61,058 nucleotides of DNA. Source: Rhodococcus sp. AW25M09 (GTDB lineage Bacteria > Actinomycetota > Actinomycetes > Mycobacteriales > Mycobacteriaceae). The number at the start of each line of letters is the position of its first letter. Positions within the stretch are counted from its first letter, which is position 1. The notes under the pieces are model-generated. The model worked only from the letters and a program-made list of their open reading frames with translations. It was not told the origin of the DNA and did no database searches. The position numbers and the translations under genes are program-made. Positions 1 to 7,141 of this stretch are shown piece after piece. The stretch spans positions 1-61,058 of the forward strand of contig NZ_CAPS01000065.1 of NCBI RefSeq assembly GCF_000333955.1, read 5' to 3'.

Positions 1-640
1 CCACCCGACACCCGTCCCCGCCACCTCCACGAACGCGCGCGCATTCGCGGATCGTCGGACCCGGTGCAGGGGACCGGCCCGGAGATCCCCTGCACGAACG
101 CGCGCGCACTCGTCATCCGCGTTCGGAATTGCCACACCAGCGGACACTGTTCCGCTCGCACCTGGCGAACGCGCACGCACCTGTGAATCGTTCCACCAGG
201 TGAAGGGGACCGGCGCGGAGATACCCACACGAACGCGCTCGCATCCGTCATCCGCGTTCGGAATTGCCACACCAGCGGACACCATTCCGCTCGCACCCGA
301 CGAAGGCGCACGCACCTGCGAATCCGCGGACCAGGTGAAGGGGACCGGCGCGGAGATCACCGGAGATCCCCACACGAACGCGCGCGCAGTCGCTGTTCGC
401 GTCCACAATCGCCACACCGGCGGGCACTATTCCGCTCGCCTCCGACGAACGCGCACGCACCTGCGAATCCGCGGACCAGGTGAAGGGGACCGGCGCGGAG
501 ATCCCCACACGAACGCGTGCGCATTCGCCATTCGCGTTCAGAATTGCCACACCACCGGGCACCATTCCGCACGCACCCGACGAACGCGCGCGCATTTGCA
601 GATCGTCGGAGCGGATGAGGGGACCGGCGCGGGCCTACCG
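1..640. repeat. Tandem array, about 135-bp unit, 4.5+ copies
   Basis: A GGACCGG anchor recurs at 71, 207, 342, 487 and 621, giving steps of 136, 135, 145 and 134 bp. The longer step carries a 10-bp internal duplication (two CGGAGAT copies near 352-367). Inside each unit a CGAACGCGC/ACGCA core occurs twice, at about 30, 95, 166, 230, 301, 375, 446, 510 and 581, so its spacing alternates 64 and 71 bp. The array is already under way at base 1, so its true length is unknown. Open frames exist on both strands, but unit lengths are not constant multiples of three and the frame shifts between copies, so I read this as non-coding repeat DNA. Function is unknown. Confidence 0.85.
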
Positions 641-944
641 CTGAACTGCTTCTGCCACCCCGCCTCTATGAACGATTTTGCCGTCGCGGCTATCGGCGTC
701 GGTCGGATCGACTGCGCTCATCGGGTCAGTTCCCCGCATGGGTTCCGGGAAGGGGGGGCACGCACTCTGGTGGAATGTTCGGAACGATTCGTGCCGGTGG
801 ATCAAGCGAAATCAGTTCTGACGCAACAAAAGTGACATCTGGGCGCAATTCCTCGTACGCGAAGAATTTAATTCGTTGGAGTTCATCGCCGACGCCGTGC
901 ATGATCATGGCACAGGCCAATCGCAGAGACCGTGGAGGTGGACA
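641..944. other. Stretch with no supported gene
   Basis: About 300 bases follow the repeat array. Frames can be read here on both strands but none has a ribosome binding site, a recognisable family or convincing codon use. Base composition becomes less GC-rich near 835-880, which would suit a promoter region for the small genes downstream. I see no repeat or hairpin that stands out. Confidence 0.4.
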
Positions 945-1022
945 GTGACAGCAGAATCGACGTATCGAGGCCGTCGCATCGTCTGCATTCGGTCTGTGGT
1001 TAACGCCAATAGCGCTCTCTGA
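945..1022 (+). CDS. Possible 25-aa micro-ORF
   Basis: A GTG-started 25-codon frame lies behind a strong ribosome binding site (GGAGG at 934-938, spacing 6). The product would be basic and Cys/Arg-containing (MTAESTYRGRRIVC...), with no family I recognise. It precedes the 74-aa gene at 1117 by about 95 bases, so it could be a leader peptide for it. The support is only the good Shine-Dalgarno placement. Confidence 0.25.
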   Translation: MTAESTYRGRRIVCIRSVVNANSAL

Positions 1023-1116
1023 GTGGAGCTCAGGGCTGTCGATGACGCGGCCCGTGAATTCTTCGCCGCACGGCATCTGTCGTTGGTCGGCGTCCAAAAC
1101 TGCTGTAGGAGAACAG

Positions 1117-1341
1117 ATGTACCACTACGAACAGATTATGAACGAACATCGACAACGGGTTGCGCGCGGCGCGCAGAACTACGAACGGCTCCGCGTTGCA
1201 GCTGAACGGTTGATGAAAAAGTCTGTCAGTGAACCGAACCCATGTGTCAGTGCGGTTGTGGACGAGGGTAAGTCGAACAGTAGCGAATTGCTCGAGACCG
1301 AATCCGAGGTTGGCATCGAGGTGGCGTCGTCGGCGCGCTGA
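1117..1341 (+). CDS. Small hypothetical protein (74 aa)
   Basis: I do not recognise this family. The ATG at 1117 is chosen because TAGGAGA sits just upstream. An earlier in-frame start at 1042 lacks one. The first 35 residues are rich in Arg, Glu, Gln and Tyr and look helical (MNEHRQRVARGAQNYERLR). The rest is acidic and Ser-rich and probably disordered. No signal peptide or membrane segment is visible. It ends 3 bp before the stop of the convergent GNAT gene. Codon use is reasonable for this genome but not decisive. Confidence 0.5.
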   Translation: MYHYEQIMNEHRQRVARGAQNYERLRVAAERLMKKSVSEPNPCVSAVVDEGKSNSSELLETESEVGIEVASSAR

Positions 1342-1344
1342 CGG

Positions 1345-1629
1345 TCATTCCAGGACAAGATCGGAGTATCGATCGCCCGTCGCTTCGATGAAGTCGCGAA
1401 CGAACCAGCACGCAGGGACCAAGCGAAGTCCCTGCGTCCTGGTGTCGTCGAGGGCGTACTCGGTGAGGGCAGCGGCGAGTCCGCGGCCCCGAAATTTCGG
1501 AAGCGTCACGGTGTGATGGAACGTTCTGATTCCGTCCGATTCGAGGTACTCGGAGTGGCCGGCCACTTCCGAGCCGACGTAGATCTCGAACCGATTCTGG
1601 GCATGGTCGTGGGTGATCGTCACCGACAT
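1345..1629 (-). CDS. Small GNAT-fold N-acetyltransferase (YjdJ type)
   Basis: This 94-residue protein is about the length of the short, one-domain GNAT family related to YjdJ. The acetyl-CoA binding loop reads LPKFRGRGLAAAL around residues 45-57 (R/Q-x-x-G-x-G/A signature), preceded by a beta strand with TFHHTV. The C-terminus carries the usual CWFVRDFI strand-helix. The ATG at 1629 is preceded by AGGAGG at good spacing, so the longer upstream frame is rejected. The substrate is unknown. These short GNATs act on small molecules or protein termini. It is convergent with the 74-aa gene. Confidence 0.8.
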   Translation of the reverse strand: MSVTITHDHAQNRFEIYVGSEVAGHSEYLESDGIRTFHHTVTLPKFRGRGLAAALTEYALDDTRTQGLRLVPACWFVRDFIEATGDRYSDLVLE

Positions 1630-1814
1630 GAGGTGCCTCCTGGCCGAGTTTCGGTGACTCCACCGTAACCGGCACTCGTGCGCTGGTATTTTCTGCGGTT
1701 CCTCGAAGGTGGTCCAAGCAGTAGGGTGAGGGAAACCGAGTCGTGCCAGCGCCACCCGTCGCATCACCGCTCTTCATACGTACGGGGCGCTCTCGACGCT
1801 GAAGGTGGCAATCC

Positions 1815-2582
1815 GTGGAAGACACATCCGACCGGGGAATCAAGGCATTCATTCGAACCGTTGCACAGCGCGGCGGCCGTGCGGAGCGGCTGACGACATC
1901 GCGCCGTAACCCCGTCCAGGTCTGGTCGATGGACGGCACGTCGTCGTGCATCGTTCGAGTGCGATCGAAGGTGACCGGGGACTGGAAGGCGCGCAGGCAG
2001 GACGAGTCGCTCGAAAGCGACGACACCGGATCCTCGTATTGGGTGTTCGTCGATCTCGCGAACGAAACTCCTCGCTTCTACATGGTCTCCTCGGAGGAAA
2101 TGGCCACCGATATTCGAGGTGAAGTGGATTTGTGGGTGCAGGACTCACCCCTGCGTACCAGGACCGGCCATCATGCTATCGCGGTCGACAGGGTCGCTCA
2201 CGGCAGCGAGCGATGGGAGTTGCTGGGACTGAGCGCGACTCTGGACACCTCGGTCGACGTCGGTCCCGAGCAGACGTGGGTACGCACACCTCGAGTCAAA
2301 GCGGTGCGAAAATCCAAGGTGGCCGTGGAAGAGGAAGTAATCGACAATCGTGTGCGCGTGGTCGCCGATTGCGAGGGCTACCGGTTGAGTGGTCGCTATG
2401 ATCCAGCAACTCAGCGGCTCGAGATCACGGCGGGGCCGATGGAGGGTCGGCGTTTCGACAATCCTTCCGTCGCTGCCAGTGCTGTGGCCACACATATCAG
2501 CGGTGACGTCGAAGAGCGTGACGGTTGGCATTTCTGGCAGTTGGACAGTCCGGGCCGCGCTCCACTGGGTTCGTTTCAGTAG
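1815..2582 (+). CDS. Two-domain protein: degenerate nuclease-like N-terminus plus RAMA-like C-terminus
   Basis: The product has 255 residues and starts at GTG 1815 behind GAAGGTGG. Residues 1-135 resemble a PD-(D/E)XK-like domain seen in many hypothetical proteins: a central strand IVRVRSK..GDW, then YWVFVDL, PRFYMVS, RTRTGHHAI and ERWELLGL. By eye the usual Q-V-K catalytic strand reads R-V-R, so nuclease activity may be lost. Residues 185-255 match the RAMA pattern (strand pair, AASAVATHISGD, then DGWHFWQL), a domain tied to restriction-modification and DNA recognition. There is no methyltransferase partner in the window. The gene stands alone between a GNAT gene and an immunity-like gene. 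Family calls are by memory of patterns. Confidence 0.6.
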   Translation: MEDTSDRGIKAFIRTVAQRGGRAERLTTSRRNPVQVWSMDGTSSCIVRVRSKVTGDWKARRQDESLESDDTGSSYWVFVDLANETPRFYMVSSEEMATDIRGEVDLWVQDSPLRTRTGHHAIAVDRVAHGSERWELLGLSATLDTSVDVGPEQTWVRTPRVKAVRKSKVAVEEEVIDNRVRVVADCEGYRLSGRYDPATQRLEITAGPMEGRRFDNPSVAASAVATHISGDVEERDGWHFWQLDSPGRAPLGSFQ

Positions 2583-2764
2583 AGAACCGCAGGCCAGGAC
2601 TATTTGATTGTGATTGCTCACCAAATTGTTCCAACAGGACGAAACAGGACAATAGCCGGATTAATCTGGCCCCTGTAGGACGAGCTCCCTGTTTTAGCTA
2701 CTGGGTCGAATCGATGATCGAGAGTTCGTCTTCACATCGATATTCGAGTATCAGCGAGCTCAAC

Positions 2765-2793
2765 GGTCGACAGTGCGAGGGGTGCTGTCGACC
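2765..2793 (+). promoter_or_regulatory. Perfect 9-bp inverted repeat in leader
   Basis: GGTCGACAG at 2765-2773 pairs with CTGTCGACC at 2785-2793 around an 11-nt loop. It sits immediately 5' of the GGGGAGAGG ribosome binding site of the gene at 2813. It is not followed by a U-run, so it is unlikely to be an ordinary terminator. It could be an operator or an mRNA structure that gates translation. Confidence 0.55.
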
Positions 2794-2812
2794 GTGGGGA
2801 GAGGTATTCACC

Positions 2813-3133
2813 ATGCAACATTCCTTCGGATCGGGCCCAGCCCATACCTCCCGATTCTTGTTTCTCATCGCGCAGTTCGTCGATCGAAGAATCCCAGCCG
2901 AGCATTTTTCGGCCCAGTTTCGTGAGTTGCAGAACAGTCGATCGACCTACCTCGACGCGGACGTGTCGTCCGTCATCGGAATGCTGTCGGTCGACGTCGG
3001 CGCGTACCTGGGTGACGTCGAGCTTCGGGGAGTCGACTACATCGACTCCGAACAACTGTGGTTGGCCGCCGGGCAGGCGTTCCGCGATCTGATGACCGTG
3101 CAGTCCAAGCACTTCGAGCGCGAGGCCGGCTGA
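2813..3133 (+). CDS. Colicin-immunity-like small protein (106 aa)
   Basis: The pattern FLFLIAQFVDRRIPAEHF near residues 14-31 and the later acidic run GAYLGDVELRGVDYIDSEQLWLAAG resemble bacterial self-protective colicin-like immunity proteins (Colicin_immun family), which are small, helical, acidic cytosolic proteins. The ATG at 2813 is set by a GGGGAGAGG ribosome binding site. An open frame extends further upstream but has no start signal and crosses the hairpin at 2765-2793. No toxin gene is adjacent, so the immunity role is inference. It could also be an unrelated small helical protein. It is convergent with the HTH gene at 3149. Confidence 0.55.
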   Translation: MQHSFGSGPAHTSRFLFLIAQFVDRRIPAEHFSAQFRELQNSRSTYLDADVSSVIGMLSVDVGAYLGDVELRGVDYIDSEQLWLAAGQAFRDLMTVQSKHFEREAG

Positions 3134-3148
3134 GATCCAGGGCGATTG

Positions 3149-3511
3149 TCACCGGAATCGATCGCGTTGACGCAGTAGATCTTCGAGCCGGAACCGCCGG
3201 TGGGTGCCGCGCATTTCGATAGGTAGATCGCCTGCATCGGCCAACCGTCGGACGTAGGTGTCGGACACCCCGAGCACCTCCGCGGCCTGCGAAGTCGTCA
3301 GCAACTCGTCCACCGTTCCGATCGCTACCGCTCGGCCGGTCGCCAGTTGAGTGAGCAGTTCTAGAACGGCTGCGCGGCCGGCGTCGTCGAGTTGCACTAC
3401 CGAACCCCCGATGCTGACATCGACGTCCGTCCCGGTCCGCGACTGCACAACGGCCGAGAGCTGGGTGGCCGAGCGCGAGGGGAGAGCCGGCATGACAAAT
3501 CGGAAGTCCAT
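3149..3511 (-). CDS. Excisionase/MerR-type HTH DNA-binding protein
   Basis: About 120 residues. The C-terminal 50 residues carry the excisionase-family helix-turn-helix (LLTTSQAAEVLGVSDTYVRRL, then the wing GTHRRFRLEDLL). The N-terminal half (SVVQLDDAGRAAVLELLTQLATG) resembles the front part of antitoxin-like HTH proteins that often precede PIN toxins. No PIN gene follows here. The start is uncertain: the ATG at 3511 lies only 1 nt after GGAGG, and an ATG at 3541 has a weaker site. It is divergent from the azoreductase-like gene at 3578, so it may control that gene and itself. Confidence 0.7.
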   Translation of the reverse strand: MDFRFVMPALPSRSATQLSAVVQSRTGTDVDVSIGGSVVQLDDAGRAAVLELLTQLATGRAVAIGTVDELLTTSQAAEVLGVSDTYVRRLADAGDLPIEMRGTHRRFRLEDLLRQRDRFR

Positions 3512-3577
3512 TCCTCCAGGATAGAAGCGGGCGGTACACATAGGCTCGCCTACAGCCCACCCACGAGGAGTGTTTCC

Positions 3578-4234
3578 GTGCCGCAGTTGTTGCATCTCGA
3601 TTCGTCCGCAGACCCGGTTCGTTCGATCAGCCGCCGGGTAACGTCGCGCTTCTCTGACGGCTGGCATGCGATCACCACCGACCATTCCGTGATCCATCGA
3701 GACCTGCATCTGAATCCGCTTCCGCACCTGCCCACATCGGCGCTGCACTGGGCACCCCATCTGCGAACGGACGACGAAACGGTCGAGGCATCCGCGGAGG
3801 CATTGCAGATCGAACTGATCGAAGAATTGATCTCGGCGGACGTGGTGCTGATCGGCGCTCCGATGTACAACTGGTCGATCCCGTCGACGTTGAAGGCGTG
3901 GATCGATTACGTACACGTGCCCGGCATCACCGTGCCGTTCGACAAGGACACGGCTCCTCTCGTCGGCAAGCCAGTAGTAGTGGTGACCAGCCGCGGCAAC
4001 GACTACACCCCCGGTACCGACGGCGCTTCCGCCGACCACACCACAGCACAGTTGCGGCAGGTTCTCGAAGTCGCACTCGGAATGGACGTCCGCTTCGTCC
4101 CGATCGACCTGACGCTGGCCGAACGAGTGCCGGCGCTGGCAGCGCAGATTCCGCAGGCCCGAGTCAATCTCGAGGCGGTGTTCTCGGCTGTGGACGAACT
4201 AGCGGTCCAGCTGGGCAGAGCTTTACCCAGGTGA
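3578..4234 (+). CDS. FMN-dependent NAD(P)H azoreductase-like flavodoxin-fold protein
   Basis: The 218-aa product has the AzoR/NQO-like flavodoxin fold. It has an N-terminal FMN phosphate loop (LHLDSSADPVRSISRRV, residues 4-20), the APMYNWSIPSTLKAWIDYV segment near 90-108 that binds the isoalloxazine ring, and VVVTSRGNDYTPG later. Such enzymes reduce quinones or azo and nitro compounds with NAD(P)H in the cytosol. The GTG at 3578 follows GAGGAG with 7-nt spacing. It is divergent from the HTH gene, the likeliest local regulator. The natural substrate cannot be told from sequence. Confidence 0.82.
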   Translation: MPQLLHLDSSADPVRSISRRVTSRFSDGWHAITTDHSVIHRDLHLNPLPHLPTSALHWAPHLRTDDETVEASAEALQIELIEELISADVVLIGAPMYNWSIPSTLKAWIDYVHVPGITVPFDKDTAPLVGKPVVVVTSRGNDYTPGTDGASADHTTAQLRQVLEVALGMDVRFVPIDLTLAERVPALAAQIPQARVNLEAVFSAVDELAVQLGRALPR

Positions 4235-4254
4235 GAGCCGAGTAGCCTGGCGAG

Positions 4255-5538
4255 GTGCTACCGAACGGCCCAGGCAACCACATCACCCGCGGCAACCGCG
4301 GATCGGGTCGCCATCGCATCCACGCGCCTTCGGGTGATCGTGGTCTCGTGCTGCGGATCGGACGGGTACTCGTCGCCACGGCCGCTCTCGCCTCGATCGT
4401 GGTGAGTGGAATCGGCTTCGCGGTGTACCGCGAAGCCACCACCGGACTGACCACCTCCGACGCCCTCGACGGCATCGAGAACAGCAATGCCAACGGCAAC
4501 GGCCGAGACACAAACATCCTGCTGATCGGTCTCGACAGCCGCAAGGATATGGACGGAAACGACCTGCCTGCGGAGTTCGTCACCGATGCGCTGCATGCGG
4601 GAGACAGCGATGTTGGCGGATACAACACCAATACCCTGCTGCTGGTGCACCTTCCGGTCGACGGTGGTCGCGCGACTGCGCTGTCGATACCTCGTGACGA
4701 CTATGTCGCCGTACCCGGATACGGCAAGCGAAAGATCAAAGAAGCGTACGGGCTTGCCAAGGCCGATGCCGACACGGAGTTGCTCGACGAGGGTGTCACC
4801 GATCCGGCCGAGCGTGAGCGGCGAGCAAGGGAAGCGGGCCGGCGATCGACGTTGACCGCGGTTCGTGATCTTCTCGACGTGCCGATCGACCACTTCGCCG
4901 AAGTGAACCTACTGGGCTTCTACGATGTCGCGACGGCCGTCGGCCCCGTTCAGGTGTGCCTGAACAATCCAGTCGACGACAGCTATTCGGGGGCGAACTT
5001 TCCCGCAGGCGCACAAGAGCTGAGCGCTGCACAGGCGTTGTCGTTCGTACGGCAACGCCACGGCCTCGGCAACGGCGATCTCGACCGAACCAAACGACAG
5101 CAGGCCTTCGTGGCAGGAGTGATGGCAAAGCTCAGCTCCTCCGGCACCCTCGCGAACATCGGCGAATTGCGGGCGCTGATAGCAGGCACCAAGAATGACA
5201 TCGTCATCGACGCGTCACTGGATCCGATGACGCTCGCGGGTCAGGCCGGTGCCGTGATGCACGGTGACATCGACTTCTACACGCTGCCGATCACGGGCTA
5301 CGAGACCATCGACGGCCAAGACGTCAATCTCGTCGACGTCGCTGCAATCGAGGCCGAGGCTGCGCGGTTGATCGGCAACTCTGCGCCGCCCGCGTCGTCG
5401 ATCACCGCGGCACCCACCCCGACTACGACACCGCCACCGCCACCGCTCGAGGTCGCCACACCGAATCCCGCCCAGGATCTACCTGCGGCACCCGATGAGG
5501 GTGTGCACAGCGACGGCGGAATTCCCTGCGTCGATTGA
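4255..5538 (+). CDS. LytR-CpsA-Psr (LCP) family cell-envelope ligase
   Basis: The 427-aa protein has a short basic cytosolic tail, one membrane helix near residues 34-52 and an extracytoplasmic LCP domain. That domain includes DTNILLIGLDSR, NTNTLLLVHLP and ALSIPRDDYVAVPGYGKRKIKEAYG, with the conserved Arg and Asp that bind the polyprenyl pyrophosphate. LCP enzymes attach glycopolymers such as arabinogalactan to peptidoglycan. The C-terminal 60 residues are Pro/Thr-rich with no LytR_C domain obvious and may span the wall. The start is GTG 4255 with a weak ribosome binding site (GGCGAG). A hairpin follows at 5547. Confidence 0.88.
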   Translation: MLPNGPGNHITRGNRGSGRHRIHAPSGDRGLVLRIGRVLVATAALASIVVSGIGFAVYREATTGLTTSDALDGIENSNANGNGRDTNILLIGLDSRKDMDGNDLPAEFVTDALHAGDSDVGGYNTNTLLLVHLPVDGGRATALSIPRDDYVAVPGYGKRKIKEAYGLAKADADTELLDEGVTDPAERERRAREAGRRSTLTAVRDLLDVPIDHFAEVNLLGFYDVATAVGPVQVCLNNPVDDSYSGANFPAGAQELSAAQALSFVRQRHGLGNGDLDRTKRQQAFVAGVMAKLSSSGTLANIGELRALIAGTKNDIVIDASLDPMTLAGQAGAVMHGDIDFYTLPITGYETIDGQDVNLVDVAAIEAEAARLIGNSAPPASSITAAPTPTTTPPPPPLEVATPNPAQDLPAAPDEGVHSDGGIPCVD

Positions 5539-5546
5539 ATTCGCGG

Positions 5547-5562
5547 CGGTCCCGACGGACCG
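5547..5562. terminator. Hairpin between convergent genes
   Basis: CGGTCC at 5547-5552 and GGACCG at 5557-5562 form a perfect 6-bp stem with a CGAC tetraloop. It lies between the LCP stop (5538) and the stop of the ABC ATPase gene on the other strand (5569), where a bidirectional terminator is expected. No U-run follows, as is common in actinobacteria. Confidence 0.4.
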
Positions 5563-5568
5563 GAGCGG

Positions 5569-6312
5569 TCATCGCGGCGATGCGCTCAGCAGGACATCCA
5601 TCAGCTGTTTCTCGACGGTCGCGAACTGGGGGGTCGTCACGATGTCGAGTCCGCGTGGACGAGGCAGCGGCACCTCGACCTGGCGACGGACGTGGGCCGG
5701 GCGGGGGGAGAGAACGATCACGCGATCGGAGAGGTAGACCGCTTCGCGGATGTCGTGCGTGATCATCAGCACCGTCCACCGAAACTCCGACCAGACCTGC
5801 TGCAACCACGCCTGCATGTCGCTGCGGGTCAGTGAGTCCAGCGCTCCGAACGGCTCGTCGAGCAGTAGCACCGTCCGTCCCTGCACCACTGTGCGCAGTA
5901 GAGCAGCTCGTTGACGCATACCGCCGGAGAGCTCGGACGGCCGGGCCGACTCGTACCCGTCGAGCCCGAATACCGGGAACAGCTCCAGTGCCCGTGCCCG
6001 AGCCTCCTTCTTCGCGACGCCCTGCACTTCCAGTCCGAGGGTGGTGTTGTCGAGAACCGAGCGCCACGGGAACAGCAGATCCTTTTGCGGCATGTAGGCG
6101 CACGGCGGTACTCGAACCGAGCCGGAATCGGGCCGATCGAGCCCGGCCAGCATGTTGAACACCGTGCTCTTGCCGGAGCCGCTGGGCCCGATGATCGACA
6201 CGAACTCACCGGTCCGTGCTCCGAACGAGACGCCGTCGAGCACAGGTTTTTCGCCGAACGATTTCGTCAGGTCGTGGACGTCGATGCAGTTGTCGGCGGT
6301 GGGGTCAGACAT
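5569..6312 (-). CDS. ABC transporter ATPase, thiamin-precursor uptake
   Basis: The 247-aa nucleotide-binding subunit has Walker A GPSGSGKST, Q-loop PQKDLLFPW, signature LSGGMRQRA, Walker B VLLLDEPFGALD and the switch His in ITHD. It belongs to the nitrate/taurine/HMP group (ThiZ-like). The ATG at 6312 overlaps the end of the permease gene by 8 bp. It is the last gene of the operon tenA-binding protein-permease-ATPase behind the TPP riboswitch, so import of a pyrimidine or thiamin precursor is the likely job. Confidence 0.88.
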   Translation of the reverse strand: MSDPTADNCIDVHDLTKSFGEKPVLDGVSFGARTGEFVSIIGPSGSGKSTVFNMLAGLDRPDSGSVRVPPCAYMPQKDLLFPWRSVLDNTTLGLEVQGVAKKEARARALELFPVFGLDGYESARPSELSGGMRQRAALLRTVVQGRTVLLLDEPFGALDSLTRSDMQAWLQQVWSEFRWTVLMITHDIREAVYLSDRVIVLSPRPAHVRRQVEVPLPRPRGLDIVTTPQFATVEKQLMDVLLSASPR

Positions 6313-7141
6313 GAAGGCCCACCGAACCGCTGCGGGCCCAGGGCGCGACGAAACGCTCCACCACGAAAGTGGAAACGAACAGGACCACACTGATCACAGC
6401 GGTGACGGCAACCGCGGCGAGGACCAGATCGGTCCGAAACGAGTTCTTCTGCTGGCTCATGTAGATGCCGAGCCCGGCACTGGCTCCGGCATATTCGGCG
6501 AAGATCGCGCCGACGACGGCGTATGTGATTCCGATGCGCAAGGAGGTGAAGAACCGTGGGAGTGCAGACGGTAGCCGCACATAACGAAACTGCTGCCAGC
6601 GTGAGGCACCCATGCTGGCCAACAGTGATCGCGCGTCGCGGTCGGCCGCCGCGAAGCCTTCGATGAGTCCGATGGACATCGGGAAGAACGTGGCCAGGGC
6701 AATCACCAGAATCTTCGGGAGCAATCCGAAGCCGAACCAGATGATCAACAGCGGTGCGATCGCAATGATCGGAAGCGTCTGCGACACGACGAACAGCGGC
6801 ACGAACGCGCGCCGCAACCACGGAGAGAAGTCCACCGCGACTGCCAGTAACCAGGCCAGGGCCAAGGAGACCGCGAAGCCGATGAGTGTCACTTGCAGGG
6901 TCGCGGCCGCATTCTCGGCGATCGCGTCACGTTGCGCCCAACCCTGCACGACGACTCGGCCGGGCGATGGCAACACCTGCGGCCGGATGCCGCTGAGCTC
7001 GACGTAGACCTGCCAGGCCGCTATCAGCGCAACGACGACTGTGACCGCCGGCCAGGCCCAACGCACCGAGGCTCGGATGCCGCTGAACGAGTAGGTGCCT
7101 CGGTCAGCGGCACCTGTCTCATCGATCGCCGAGGTAGTCAT
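6305..7141 (-). CDS. ABC transporter permease, thiamin-precursor uptake
   Basis: The 278-aa membrane protein shows about six hydrophobic segments, with an N-terminal segment AVTVVVALIAAWQVYVEL. The EAA-type coupling loop lies in FAAADRDARSLLASMGASRWQQFRYVRLPSALP (residues about 165-197). It belongs to the BPD_transp_1 superfamily used for taurine, nitrate and HMP uptake (ThiX-like). Its start overlaps the end of the binding-protein gene by 23 bp, and its own end overlaps the ATPase start, so the three subunits are translationally coupled. Confidence 0.88.
   Translation of the reverse strand: MTTSAIDETGAADRGTYSFSGIRASVRWAWPAVTVVVALIAAWQVYVELSGIRPQVLPSPGRVVVQGWAQRDAIAENAAATLQVTLIGFAVSLALAWLLAVAVDFSPWLRRAFVPLFVVSQTLPIIAIAPLLIIWFGFGLLPKILVIALATFFPMSIGLIEGFAAADRDARSLLASMGASRWQQFRYVRLPSALPRFFTSLRIGITYAVVGAIFAEYAGASAGLGIYMSQQKNSFRTDLVLAAVAVTAVISVVLFVSTFVVERFVAPWARSGSVGLHV

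Noticed and set aside
1..640. CRISPR array
   Set aside because: Units are near-identical throughout with no variable spacers, and no cas gene is present.
200..835. Open frames on both strands across the repeat array, reading as Arg/Thr-rich repeat peptides
   Set aside because: Unit lengths of 134, 135, 136 and 145 bp break the frame from copy to copy, and there is no ribosome site. GC-rich repeats give open frames on both strands by chance.
2765..2793. Intrinsic terminator
   Set aside because: The hairpin is followed by GTGGGGAGAGG and a start codon, with no U-run and no upstream gene on the same strand that ends nearby.
3149..3511. HTH/PIN toxin-antitoxin pair
   Set aside because: The HTH protein resembles PIN-associated antitoxins, but no PIN-domain gene lies on either side.
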